Assembly (NCBI GenBank): GCA_013397845.1
Contig: VZTG01001880.1
Coordinates: forward strand, 832,359-896,358
Source: Melanocharis versteri
Lineage: Eukaryota; Chordata; Aves; Passeriformes; Melanocharitidae
Reading direction: 5' to 3'
Length of the DNA: 64,000 nucleotides
The notes under the pieces were generated by a model, which did not search any database, had not been told where the DNA came from, and saw only the letters and a list, made by a program, of their open reading frames with translations. Position numbers and translations under genes: made by a program. Within the stretch, counting starts at the first letter, position 1; each line of letters begins with the position of its first letter. This document shows positions 13,119-25,100 of the stretch, piece by piece.

Positions 13119-13455
13119 GTTTTATGAATCCTAAGCCACCATTCAATGCTCGATCTGCTGCTGAAACTTTGAGGCTTTCTACTTAAGGGGTGGGTATTAG
13201 CTCAGTATTTTGTTCTTATGTTCTTTAGAAGGTCCAATACAATTAAAGGTGTTTATTTTCTGCAGAAGTGGTATTTCCCGGTTCAGCTTTGCTGTTAAAT
13301 ATAAGGAAAGATTGAACTTTCCTATATTCTAGTAGTAATCCTTAGAAATCCTTAGATATAAAACTTGGAAAATGCTTTAAATCACATATATCTTCTGTAT
13401 ACTGTCAGTGAATTTTTAAATGTGTGAAGGTGTAAAGACCAACAGACTTTCTGTC

Positions 13456-13487
13456 ATGATATTTTAAATGTATTTTTAAAATATCAT
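13456..13487. repeat. 13-bp perfect inverted repeat near the exon D acceptor
   Basis: ATGATATTTTAAA at 13456-13468 and its exact reverse complement TTTAAAATATCAT at 13475-13487 enclose the 6-nt loop tgtatt. In the pre-mRNA this would fold into a hairpin ending 46 nt upstream of exon D, close to where the branch point is expected. The arms are almost all A and T, so chance is a serious alternative. Confidence 0.9.
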
Positions 13488-13533
13488 TCTCCTGGACTAC
13501 ATTCTCATCTCTTTTCTTTTTCTTAATTTGCAG

Positions 13534-13698
13534 TGACAGAAGCAGAAGCTTTGTTCGAAGGTGGTGAAAGCTGGCACTTAGCAGTTCAGTTTCATCTTGA
13601 GTCTGCCTATACATATCTGTTTTACTATGAATATAAAAAAGCTAAACACTGTTTCAGTGTGGCTAAAAACATAACAAAACTGCAGATTAACCTTACAG
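13534..13698 (+). CDS. TTC27: TTC27 exon D (internal coding exon)
   Basis: The exon is 165 nt, entering and leaving in phase 1. With the carried G it reads VTEAEALFEGGESWHLAVQF, then HLESAYTYLFYYEYKKAKHC and on to ITKLQINLTG. The LAVQFHLESAY, YYEYKKAK and LQINLTG motifs match the human protein closely (from memory). The opening TEAEALFEGGESW part is the most diverged, at a spot where human has an acidic, variable linker. Acceptor cttaatttgcag; donor gtaggt at 13699. Its length is a multiple of three, so skipping would keep the frame. The helical repeat-like pattern is consistent with an alpha-solenoid. Confidence 0.95.
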
Positions 13699-14567
13699 GT
13701 AGGTTTTGCTTGTAAAGTCTATGAGAGTGATTGGTTGGACCAAACTAACCTATGGCTTGTTGGGTTTTTCTGACATATCCGAGTAATAAAGAACTGTACT
13801 TCGAAAAAGCTTGATGTTTAACAGGTAGCTCTTACTTGTCTTCCGAGAATCAGTATTGCTTGGAAGAGAAATATGGCATCCAGTTAAAAAATCATTCCTA
13901 AATGGGTATTTGAGGAGTTGGGGTATTATAATCCTTCTTTCTAGTGTTTCATGTCAAATTCTGGGTCTAGTTGGATCTGCTGGTGTCATGATGGATATTT
14001 TTTGTTTCGTTTTGTTTGTTTGGAAACACTTGTAAAGGTGTCTGCATGATGACTTGACGCAGTCTTTCACCGTGTGTGCCACTAGCCTAGATCTACTCCA
14101 TGTAAATAGCTTTTAGAAGTCACTCCCAGGACTGGTGTTATCACAGGAAATAAGTACGGAAGTCAGATTTCTGATGACCAGAGATCACAAGGATTCAGTC
14201 ACTATGGAGACTTTATAATTATCCTTTCAGAACCTATTCTTTGGTGTCAGGAACATCAGATTGCTGCACTTAAACTTTACGTGTATAGATACGGATCTGT
14301 GGTCTAGCTGGTCCTGCTAGGCAATGAAAATGACGTAAAATCACACCTTTTCTGTGTGAGACCTTGTGATTGTACCTGAGTAGAAATGCAAAAAATCTTT
14401 ATCTGGGTTTTTTTCTGTAGACTTATTAGTGGAAAGCGCTAAGGAACTGAAACTTGCAGCTTCCTTATTACATCACTGTATGTCACAAGGCTCATATTCC
14501 TTCATATCTAGGTTGGAGCTGCAGCTAATCCTGTTTATACCATGAATTGGTTTAATAATTTAATTTT

Positions 14568-14652
14568 AAAAAACCCAAGCCATCAGCAGCAAATAAAACC
14601 CCTAAAACACCCAAAAAATGAAACGAAAACCCAAAGAAACACAAACTAACAA
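14568..14652. repeat. A/C-rich low-complexity tract
   Basis: Irregular runs of AAAA with CCC and AAAC units make up the tract, similar to the one at 60488-60548. No coding sense is apparent. Confidence 0.75.
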
Positions 14653-15961
14653 ATTAGGTGGAACTCCATGCTGATTTATTCAAAGGTTTTAAAGGCTTAC
14701 TTGGAAAGATATGTAATGGAAATAAAACATAATAGTTTATATCTGAAGGAAATCTATACATTTCAATTGGTCTTACCCTTTTTTCCCTGTACGCAACACA
14801 ATCTGTGCATGTGGTGTGTTCCAAGTGTGGCATTTATTGCCAACTTGGAATTATAAAGTACTTTCATTTAAAATTAGTCAAAATTGTTCATGTTTTTTTT
14901 ATTAAAAACATCATTATCTATAGCTAGATGGTACTCTAGCTATAAAAATGCAATTAACTGAGAACAAGTAAAATCAAAGAGACAGGTGGTTATTCACTGA
15001 TATTCTTCTTGTTGGATTTTTTTTTTTCCTTTAAAGGAGATCTTCAGATTTTGGATTAATAATTTCCTTAAATCCAATTTACAAAAAACCCCTTGTTTGG
15101 AGGAGAAAAAAAGTATTGGATGCAGTGGAATTATTTATATTTTTTATTACTTTATGGAGAGGTTATGATAGTCCCAGAGAAAGATTGTGGTGATATAGTA
15201 TCTTAGAAAAATGTTGTGAGACTCCTAAATGTTCTATGGTTTATCTCCATAAATCTATTTGCATAGTTATGTCTAACCTGAAGGCAAATGAATTGAACTG
15301 AACATGTGGGAATTGTTGGCATTCTAGACAAACTCATTTGACATGCATGTTTGGGCTAAATGGGAGGAATGTTACATCATCAAAAAAGACTTTGGTTTAA
15401 TGTAAAAATTCAATCTCTAGCAAAGACATTTTTAAGGCTTTTGGGAGGAATTTCCTTTTTAGGAAAGGATTCTGGGAAGTTTATATGCATTAATGGTTGT
15501 AATCCTTACTAGCTGAGTATTGTATTACAGCATGGAAATATATATTGTTCTTAAAACAGAGATTTTAGGACCAATATTTTCCAAAGTTATTTCAGTAATG
15601 TGTGAATAAATCATACTTGGTTTGTGTACGTTTTTTAAGTCCCATTAATCCAAATATGTATCATGTTCATCTTTTATTGAAAAGCATCATTATGTCCCTC
15701 ACAATGAGTCATAACCATCAATAACTCTACAAAACAATTTCCAGTAAAAGAGAACACCGTGATCCTTCTTGCATATAAATTTAATGAAATTAAGGGTAGT
15801 AATCAAAAATAAATTTAAGATCAACAGATCTAGAGGATTAATAATGCTGAATTCTGAGACCTGCTTATTCTTTTCATGCCCAGTAACGCATCTCTGGGAA
15901 CTTTTAGTATGAAACAGAAAGTAAAGTTTCTGTATCAGTTCCTTTTAGTTTGTGAGGATAT

Positions 15962-16075
15962 ACCATAGAACCATAGAATGTTAAGGGTTGAAAGGGGCCT
16001 TAAAGATCAAGGACAAGAACACTTCTCAGTAGTTTCTTGAGGCCTTATCCAGCCTGGCCTTGAACACTGCCATGC
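15962..16075 (-). mobile_element. CR1 LINE, short degenerate 3'-end fragment
   Basis: The fragment starts catagaaccatagaatgtta, two copies of the reversed CR1 tail octamer. It continues with gaaaggggccttaaagatca and ends with a ccagcctggccttgaacact match. The middle is rearranged or diverged compared with the other copies. Minus orientation; about 110 bp survive. Confidence 0.85.
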
Positions 16076-17703
16076 ATGGTGGTACAAACCAACCAGATTT
16101 CTTCTCAGCTTTAACACATGGATACGTATTTTTCAAGTAAAAAGTAGTGGTTTGTCCCTGTAATAGTGAGGAGTTCTTAGGTTTAAAAAATGGGGTGGGA
16201 GGTGTGTGCATATGAGAGCATAAAAAAATCACAGTTTCTGAGTGGTAGTAAGCAATTTTATTGGTGTCCAGAATGAGTTCGCAAGTGTTTCCTTCAGCTG
16301 TTTAGGCAGTAAGACATAACAGGAAGTGAATTACAGCATAGTGATTTTCAAGCAATATTAAAATAGAGAATTGAATGCTACTGTGTACAATTAGTATGAA
16401 TCATTATGTCTCTTCTCTGCAGTGTGTTGTGTGATTTTCAAAGTGATATTTTTAGAACCTTTTTCATTTCTTCATAAACTCTTAATACAGGGATTTTTCA
16501 CTAAAAGGGGTAATTGGCAGAAAAGGAGAAATCAGATTAATTTCTGGCTTCCCTACTCATCTCTTCCACTTTTCAGGAAGAAAAGTCTGTGACTGCTATT
16601 TCAGTGCCTCTGCTGGATGATTCTTACGGCCAGTGGCCTCATCTTCAGGCCTTTGTCACATGAGCAGTCAATCATCTTTAGCGCAAAGATTTTATATACT
16701 GAAAGTTTTTCAAAATTATCTCAAAAATAAGAACTTTACTTGATCTTAATTGGTTCTGCAAAAGCAGCAGTGGATTAGCTCTCATTCCTTCATTTCACAC
16801 TGTCTGAGCATTGTATCACAGTAATAATGAACAAGCAAACCTCCAGATTTTATAGAGTAATTTTTAGCTCCATTTTAGCTCTGGTTAGGATTCTGTTATT
16901 TTAGGTTACTGTACTGAAATTACTTTTTTATTTCTCTGATTGCATTTTGTAAGCAAGTTGCTAACAGAGGAAGAACAGACGTGTTTTTCCTTACAATTTG
17001 GTATAGATGTCAATTACCCCTTCAAAAACTAATAAAAATCGTCAGTGAGTCCAATAAAGAACCAAAGAAACAACACTGAGAGGAGTTTCACATTGTGCAT
17101 TCTGCACTTTGGTTAATTCATTATACAGCCTTCACTGGTTTGCTGTTTCACTCACTCCCAATATTACTTTTACAGTATCTTACATGCCATATTCTGGTAA
17201 CATCATGTCTGTGATCCTTCTTCAAAGACCTAACTCTTCAAATGAAGATTTGAAATATTTAAGATGGTGGCCTGTAAGATATTATGAGATTTTCATTTGC
17301 ATGTATGTCTCCATGTAGTCACTAACTTCTAGCAGGTGAATTGAACAATTGTTTCTGGTTTATTGCTTGGAAATAAGCAGGGAAGTGATGAAACTTGATG
17401 ACTATGAGTTTTCAATGTGCTGGGTTATGGGGAATATAACTAAAAGCAGCTTTGCAAGACCTATGTAGCTGTGTTTGTGTGTTTGTAACGTGTATTACTT
17501 TGTATGTCCCAGCTGACAGTGAGAACACGTGTAGTTCACTGCAAAGAGATCAAGAAGACTTAAACAACTGCTAAATTTCACAGGTTGACTCTCAATGGAT
17601 TTCTCTGTTTTGTCTGTTTTGGGTTTTTTTTTGTAGCAGCTCTCTAGTATATGATTGGATTATTGGTTTTTAGTGTTCGTTAATATAAACATATTTTCTG
17701 TAG

Positions 17704-17840
17704 GTGCTTTGGGGAAGAGAACACGATTTCAGGAGAAATATGTTGCACAGCTTATTTTGGATGTCCAAAGAACAGATGGATTCCTCCTTCCTCACGGTGA
17801 ACTAAGTCCAGCTCCAACACCTCTAGAAAGCTTAACTATA
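17704..17840 (+). CDS. TTC27: TTC27 exon E (internal coding exon)
   Basis: The exon is 137 nt, entering in phase 1 and leaving in phase 0. The carried G plus gt gives glycine, then ALGKRTRFQEKYVAQLILDV, then QRTDGFLLPHGELSPAPTPL and ESLTI. GKRTRFQE, YVAQLILDV and PAPTP match human TTC27 (from memory). The QRTDGFLLPHGEL stretch is a variable linker. Acceptor attttctgtag; donor gtatgt at 17841. The next exon begins NYDLNDD, giving LTI-NYDLNDD against human LTKNLELNDD. Confidence 0.95.
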
Positions 17841-18578
17841 GTATGTATCTGAAAAGAATTGCTTTAATTTCTTAAAATGAAAATGTTCTGAGGCTTTTGT
17901 TGGGTGTCTGCTAGGGGAAAGTGTGTTGTGCCTAGAGAAACTTGGCTGGGGTTTTTGGAAGTTTGTGGAAGAGCTGTGGGGCAGTAATTTGCCTACTATT
18001 AAAGGACATGGGGTAAAACAACATATGAATGTCTGCAGGACATATGTGGCTACTCGACTAAGAGCATGTTTGCAAATATGATCTTCCACAGTTCATGCAT
18101 TAATTTTTAGTGACTAAGAATGATGGAGCTAGGAAAACAGGTGAGAGGCAGATTTTCAAAACAGCCTGCAAGGCATCACAGGATTGCACAAATTCCTATG
18201 GACTGACAGACGTATTCAGTTACAGTGCAAAAGTAGGAAATTGCTCTGCTTATTCCTATGGCATGAATTATGTGAGTTGGTCCTACTGATCTTAAGGGTG
18301 TGCATGATGACTTTAATTATAAATTGCTTGAGAACCACTGAATTGGTTTAGGATGGCATTTTTCCTTCATAAGGAGATTTAAAGTTATTTGAACTTGCTA
18401 AAGAAGCCAGAGATAAATTGAGGCATTATGGTCCCAAGTTTATATTTCAAGTAGGTAAGCCTTTATTGAAAAATGTTGTGCCTTTATAGACTTCCAGGTC
18501 AAGCAGGGATCTTAAGTAAAAAAATTGTCAATACTTCTCTATTTCTAAATTGAATGCATAAATATCTTAGGAGACTAA

Positions 18579-18597
18579 TTTTTTTTTTTTTTTTTTT
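18579..18597. repeat. T19 homopolymer
   Basis: An uninterrupted run of 19 T within intron E-F. It could be a length-variable site or the tail of an old minus-strand retrocopy; no retrocopy body is recognisable beside it. Confidence 0.9.
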
Positions 18598-21219
18598 GCC
18601 CATTAGCATGTTCTTGGTGTTGCATTTAATTTGTTGAAATGAGATTGACTACATGTGCCACTGCTTAGGCTTATGATAGAACTACGAGTGGCAGCCTCTT
18701 ACCGGATAGTGAGAGCTCAGGGAAGGCTGCTTGCTGAATGTCACTTAGTTATAGACTTCAATTACAACTTACCTAGAACTAAATGATTGGATGCGTTGTT
18801 CTCAAGAGTTCCTAACTGGGATATTGTTGGAGTGTTTTTTTCCAGTTATTCACAACTTTCTGAAGCATTTGCCTTTGTAGTCTGTTTCTGATAAGGACTT
18901 TAGTTTGGAATAAAATTATTTCATCATTTCAGTAAAAATGGCTACACTGAGTTAGGCTGTAAGTATAATTCAGAATGAAATATTTTATCCTTGCTGATCA
19001 AATACTGTACTCACATGTCCTTTCAATGAACAGACACAGAGCTTATGAAGTAGGTTTAGCAGAGAATTTGAGAGAGAAAATGAGGGTAATTAGAACCTTT
19101 AAAAATCAGGCAGTCATGCTGATGTGATCCATACTTTCCTACTAAAATTTTACTGGGTGTAGCCTGAAAATAATGCTAAAGAAAGTAAACATATCTACGC
19201 TTTTGGAAAAGAAGAAAGGCGATGCTAGAAACAAGAGGTTCTGGCTGCAGAGAAGGAGTTGAGTTTTGTGCAAATCTGAGTGACTGTGTCATATAATTCT
19301 GTCATGAGTTACTCAGGCTCCTCATTAAAGAGAGTGAGGCTTTCTATTCCCACAGTCTACTTCTCGAAAAAAATTAAAAATTAAAAAATCAGATCTTTTA
19401 ATTTCTGCATCTTGTGTGTGTCAAATTCTAGAAAATCTTGTAGTAGAGCCATGTGCTGCTTTGAAGAAAACCTGAGGTATTTCAAGTTCAGACATTTTAT
19501 TAACTTGTATGAGTGTTCTGCTACAGGTATTACACCAGGTTTGCTAAGTAGATTCTTCAATTTGTGTGTGCATTGAATTACCCGTTAAAGGGTTTCATGT
19601 TTTTCCCCTTTTCCAAATACATTTTTATTGATAATGTAGTATTAAAATACAACTTATTGATGTCGTTTGTCAGGGCAATGTAATTAACTTTAGCAGTGAA
19701 TCCTAGTGATTCTTTTGCCAGGTCTGATTTCATATTTGTTGGCCTTGAGTGTATCTTGAAGTTATTTTCGCTAAAATTGGAGTTAATGCTATTTTCCTTC
19801 TGCCAGAAACTACCAACAACATCACTGTATCCCTGTCTGAGTTTAGGGAGGTTACTTCTTGTATCTTGTATACTTTTAAAAAACTATTCAAGGCAAATGC
19901 ATAGAAATTAAGCCTTGAGAGGTGCTGAGAATCTCCACAGAATTAACATATGCATATGAAAAGCTAAATTATAATAGGGAAATTTTCTTCCAATTCTCTC
20001 CAGAGTTCTTGCTTTACATCTGCCATTTGCAGATAAAGGAAAATGCTCTATTTGTCTCAAGATAGGATTTGTCCTGGATGAGTAGAAAATTTCCTCAGAA
20101 AATTATGAATTCTGACAGTTTGGATAAAGGCCAAGTTGAGACTGGTCCCACTTAATTTTCATCTCCTATTTTGGAGTGCTTACTTCCATGGTCCTAAAGT
20201 TCTCCCCTTAGTCTTGTTCAGTAGGAAGACTGAACAAATTATTTTACAGTTAAGCGGTGAGTAATTCAATTCCATTAAAATACATTCAAAATAATAATAA
20301 TGTGTCCAATGGTTGGATTAGTAGCTGTGCTGATTTCTGGTCAAGGGCTTCATCCTTCCCTCTGGTGCTGAGCAATTATGTTATCTCAGGTGCCACTAGA
20401 AGCAAAACCATTTGCATTTCAAAATAAATATTTAAGATTGTAAGTTCAAATCTTTGCTCCCAGGTCAGTTTCTGTGAAAGGCAAAAGCCTCAGGCTTGAG
20501 GTGATGCATAAGGACTCTTGATATGAAGTGGTATGTTAAAGTAGTTTGATTAGTTTTTAAAAATGCAGAGCTGTTTTTATGTTTTGGGGGAATGAGGAAG
20601 TTCTTTTTATATCTAGGAATGGAAGTCATGCTTTAAAGCTCTGGCATGCAGTTGCAGTAGAGTTCAGTTGATCAATATTCACAGTGAAGCTAAAGCAATT
20701 AGTACTATTTATACAAGCTAGATTTTAAAAATTATGTAGACCTGAAGGTGGAAATTTTTAACTAATTGCCATATAAATTAAACTGTAATTTATGTTACAC
20801 CTAATGAACTATCATTATACTAGTTCTAAAATAATTTTCCACTGGAAGTGGTAGATAATCCTTATATAGTCTAATGTAGTAAGAGAAAAAAAGATTATGG
20901 TATTAAGTTTGACTTTACAACTGTGAATATCTTCTTTATCCACTTAAAATAAAAAAACCCCTTATTTTCTTCACATTCTCTGTCAAATCACAGTTTCCTT
21001 TCATTTATATAGTGATAAAACAGTGATGATAAATGCAGATAACCCACTTCAAAGCATTCCTGTTTGCTCTTTGTTCTTCTGTGGACCTTCATTTTGACCT
21101 TGCCAACGGAAGATATGAATGAGAAACAGCTACTACTGAGACACTGAAGGGAAATTAATAGGAAATTTGAAAAACTGCTAATATAAATCCATTATCTGTT
21201 TTTAATAGATTGTAAGAAC

Positions 21220-21271
21220 TACTACTGGTAACTAAAAACCAGTAGTATGATAATTGGTTTCAGGACCAATT
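21220..21271. repeat. Two adjacent perfect stem-loops
   Basis: TACTACTGGT (21220-21229) pairs with ACCAGTAGTA (21238-21247) across an 8-nt loop. AATTGGT (21252-21258) pairs with ACCAATT (21265-21271) across a 6-nt loop. Only four bases separate the two stems. No function can be assigned. Confidence 0.85.
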
Positions 21272-22073
21272 GTTTTGGTTTGGGTTTGTTTTTCAAGAGA
21301 AGCAGAAGTAGTATTACAGCTACTTCCTCTGCTTGCAGCCAGGGAAATCTTTTGTTGTTTTCAAAGGAACACAAGTAATTTACGCTTAGTAAATAGTAAT
21401 TTATGCTTTTCAGCCATAGATTATATTATTTTCTTCTTCAAGTTAAATGTACGGGTAGCATGCTTTTTTGTAGAACTTAAAGACTCTTTAAATAAAAAGT
21501 GTGTTCCAGAGAAAATTTTATGGAAAATTACAAGTAGCTGTCCAGGAGCAAACGTTTTCAATCTGGTTTTTTTTTAAATTTATCTTTACTGCCAGAAGTC
21601 ATGGTTTGTGTTGTTGGGTTTTGCTGATACTTAAACAGAAATCCTTAAATTCTCAGAGGTCCAAGGTGGCTAGCCTGAAAACCTGCATTAATGACCATAA
21701 TATCAATCTGTTTCAGTTGTCTGTATGTATATAATAGAGAATGAAATTGTTGACAATTCTATGAGCAACAGTTTGAAAAGGGAAGCTGCCTTCAGCCCTT
21801 ATTTAAATAGAAAATTGTTATTAGCTAACCTTAGAGTTGCTCTGAATGCTGTTCTTCATGCATAAGAAACAGTAAATTTGTAGCAAAAATATTTTGGATG
21901 ATAATTCCTTGTACTGGCTTCATTAGTTAGTTATTCTATCATAATGGTAAATTACTTTCCATTATGTCGTTCTTTATTGGTAGTATTATACTTTTTCAAA
22001 GAACTCTACAGTTTTTCGTATTTTGAAGGCATAATTCCATCTATTTTAAAATATTCTTTTTCTCTTCCAACAG

Positions 22074-22186
22074 AATTATGATTTAAATGATGACACAGTG
22101 CTTAATGAGATAAAATTAGCAGATGCTGATCAGTACCAGGTGCCTGATTTGTGCGCAGAAGAGCTTGCTGTAATCCTTGGAATATG
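22074..22186 (+). CDS. TTC27: TTC27 exon F (internal coding exon)
   Basis: The exon is 113 nt, entering in phase 0 and leaving in phase 2. It reads NYDLNDDTVLNEIKLADADQ, then YQVPDLCAEELAVILGI plus TG of the next codon. The LNDDT, IKLAD, PDLCAEE and ILGI motifs match human TTC27 (from memory). Acceptor ctcttccaacag; donor gtaagt at 22187, a consensus site. The TG joins the T that opens exon G to make cysteine, matching human ILGIC and confirming the junction. Confidence 0.95.
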
Positions 22187-25100
22187 GTAAGTTAGTGTAT
22201 GGTTACTTTAAAAAAATCCAAACAACTACATGAATCATTGTGACAATGGAATAATGAAATGGTGAGTTGATGGGACTTTTTTCCTTCCTTACTATATAGT
22301 CTGGCTAAAAGACTAGAAGATATCCATGCATTATACATGGATAGCATTTTCAGTTATCTCAGAGTGAGCATTAATGTCCAGTTCAGAATTTCAGCAATAT
22401 TTCATTAATACCTATATTGTTGTTTTATCTTTAAAAAGCTTTATATTCTTTGTGCTTCAGGTTAATTACATTTGAAGTACCAGCTGGCATTAGCTACCAT
22501 ACCGTGATAGCTCTTTGGTAAATTTTGAAAACATATTTCATATCCTGCAATTGTCAGCTTCCTGTGAGGATCAGCCATCAAGCAAAATACTGGCCTGCTA
22601 TTCACTGAAATGGGAATACTTGTATAAATTCAGTGTCCATTGCTAGTTAAAAGCTATAGTATAAAGTCCTTGTGGTTTTGCACCTTTTTTTTCCCCCCCA
22701 GCGTTTAGAAATTATATGCTACATGGGTTTTGGAAATAGCATAGGAGAACAAAAGGCAGCTTGAGATCTGAGGATCAGAAGCTATGGCATGTAGAAGTAT
22801 AGTATAGTCAATCAGTGACTTTGATACAGTGTTCATCATCACTGACTCTCAAAGTGCTTTTCTGATCTATGAGTTGCAAAATGATGGAATCCGTTTGATC
22901 CAGTTTGAGGATCATGTGGTGAACAGTGGGTTGACATAAATTCTTAGCCCAGTTACTTCTAGCGTTTCACACACTGACTCAAGTCAAGGCAAAGCCCTTC
23001 CCTTCCTGAGGGCCATTTTCATGAGGACTTCATTTATTAACACAGTATTTTATGTTCAGATTATATAATCCTTCCTGTTCTTTCCCTTCTGAAGGAAATT
23101 TTAATTTGCCTATTGCTCTTTTTCTTTTTCTTTACTATTTTTTTAAGGGTAAAATTTGAGTTTTACATTGGCTGGCTGCACAGTAGGTTTCTTAATCAGT
23201 GTTTGACTTTGAAACCACCACTGTCATGTTCTGAACAGTAGCTAGGAACCATACTGGCTGCCAGTTGTGTGTATATATGAGTTTAGCAGGACTCAAGGCA
23301 AGATGAAACTAAAGACAACCAACCAAATGAAATTCAGTGTTGCTTCCCTATAGGAATGGTAAATGCCTTTCAATGGGTGGGATAATGTTAGGCGACTGAA
23401 GCTGTCTCAGAGATGGAGACAAGATTTGATATCCAGCCATGTTGCAGAAAGGATGTTGTAGTAGGATGCCAGCTTTGAGAACTGTTCTTCTTGTAGCAGA
23501 GTAGAGTTTAGGGTTGGATTGCTGGTTGAACCCTTGGTGTCCATACCAGCTATTGGTATGTCAGTTTGTGAGGAAGCATAGACATGTTAAAGCATTTAGC
23601 ATTGGCTTTTAAACAAAACATCCTTCCCAAGCCTTGGCTGTAGCAGATTCTATGCTTTTCTTTCATGCGTGAGGACTGGAGTTCTGGAGGGTAAATGCTT
23701 CATTTCATAATTAATAAGTTAGCTTTAGAATTCCTCTAAGCTGTTCTATTTTTAATAGCTTCAGCAATGTTCTTAAACATTTTTCATCTTCCAAAATTAG
23801 TTTTTGAAACAGAAGTATGTAGTCATAATCCAAAAAGTGATACTTTGATTGCCGTTAATTCCATTGTTTCAAATATGGCTCATTAAGTCCCAAAGTATGT
23901 AACTCGTTAGTTAAGCTGGATATTTTATCCATTAGGCTGTCAAGGTAGACCTGATTAAGTCAGATTTAAGAATTGGTTGCAAGCTACTGACAATTAGCTT
24001 TTGCTGTTTTACTAGAAAATACTTCTTTCTGCTGCACAGTACTTCTTACTTCAAGGTTCTTTTTTATCTGTGTAAAGAATGTCCGTTTCTCATTGTTTTC
24101 TTTACCTCTTTTATTTCAATAAACGCCTTAAGACAAGATTCAAGAGTGGACAGAAAATACCTTACAAAACAGAATAATGTGGTGATTAGTGACTTCTCTT
24201 CATATTGTTGTAAAAAGATCACTCATCGTAGATCTTACGCAGTAGATCCTAAATTCCACTCAGATTTCAACTCCTGAAATTCTCTGGGATGAACTACTCA
24301 ATCTGTCCTTGAAACCAGAACAAATACAGGTCACAGAAATGAAATTTTCATGAAGTAGTTTGACAAGAACTAACACAGTCATTAGAAATGCTTAAACCCA
24401 AGGTACAGTTCTACTCTAGGTTCAGATTCAAATTATAGCTTTAAATTTGACTTGATTCAGTATGGAAAATAATTAAAACAATTTAGTTGTTCTCTTGTTT
24501 TTCAATACTTGCATTTCTGTACTTATTTGTCTTCAAGCTTTGTAAATGGATGTGGCAGAAATGGAAATCAGAGATTTTAGCACTGCTTTGATCTGGAGCA
24601 GCTACATCTATGTGCTTCAAAAAGCTGTGACAAAAATTGATCTAGAATAAGAAGAGGATTCTGCTTGAATCAGTATATTTTTAGGATGATGGAAAATAAG
24701 TTCCACTTTCGTCAAAATTTAACTGTCCCTTGGTTTACCTGTGCTTTTCAAAAGCTATGGTCATGTCATTTGGCATTCTGGTTGCCTGACTGCTGTTGAG
24801 TTGGTATAATACTTGAACTTTTCTTGCTGCCTTTTTTTCCTCTTTTTTTTTTGGTTGTCTCCCTCCCCCCATGCATAGAGAAGCTTGCTGTTGTTCACCT
24901 GAAGTCACATTTGTATTAGTGACTAGTCTTTAGTGACTTGAGCTGACTACATCCAGCTGACTAGAAGTCTGTCTGCTAGCAGCTGACATCAGACATGGAA
25001 AAAAGTAACTGAAGCAGTGAAATTCTTTATTACTTTCCTGTTTGCATGAAAATTTTCACAAGGAAGTGAAAAAACAGTGACATATATATATAAAACAGAA

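Larger units (their letters stand above)
11245..13533 (+). other. TTC27: TTC27 intron between exons C and D (2.3 kb)
   Basis: Weak donor gtatac; acceptor cttaatttgcag ending at 13533. It contains an A/C-rich low-complexity run (13066-13118) and a 13-bp perfect inverted repeat (13456-13487) about 46 nt before the acceptor. Otherwise it is plain AT-rich sequence with no identifiable transposable element. Confidence 0.85.
13699..17703 (+). other. TTC27: TTC27 intron between exons D and E (4.0 kb)
   Basis: Donor gtaggt; acceptor ttttctgtag ending at 17703. It holds an A/C-rich low-complexity run (14568-14652) and a degenerate CR1 tail (15962-16075). The remaining sequence is AT-rich with no other identifiable content. 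Confidence 0.85.
17841..22073 (+). other. TTC27: TTC27 intron between exons E and F (4.2 kb)
   Basis: Donor gtatgt; acceptor ctcttccaacag ending at 22073. It contains a 19-T run (18579-18597) and two adjacent stem-loops (21220-21271). A 14-nt imperfect direct repeat lies at 21374-21408. There is no CR1 or other recognisable transposable element. The open frame at 21254-21577 has no similarity I recognise. Confidence 0.85.

Noticed and set aside
17655..17852. ATG-started open frame over exon E
   Set aside because: The upstream 49 nt are intron before the acceptor at 17703, and the end reads past the donor at 17841. The exon itself is annotated instead.
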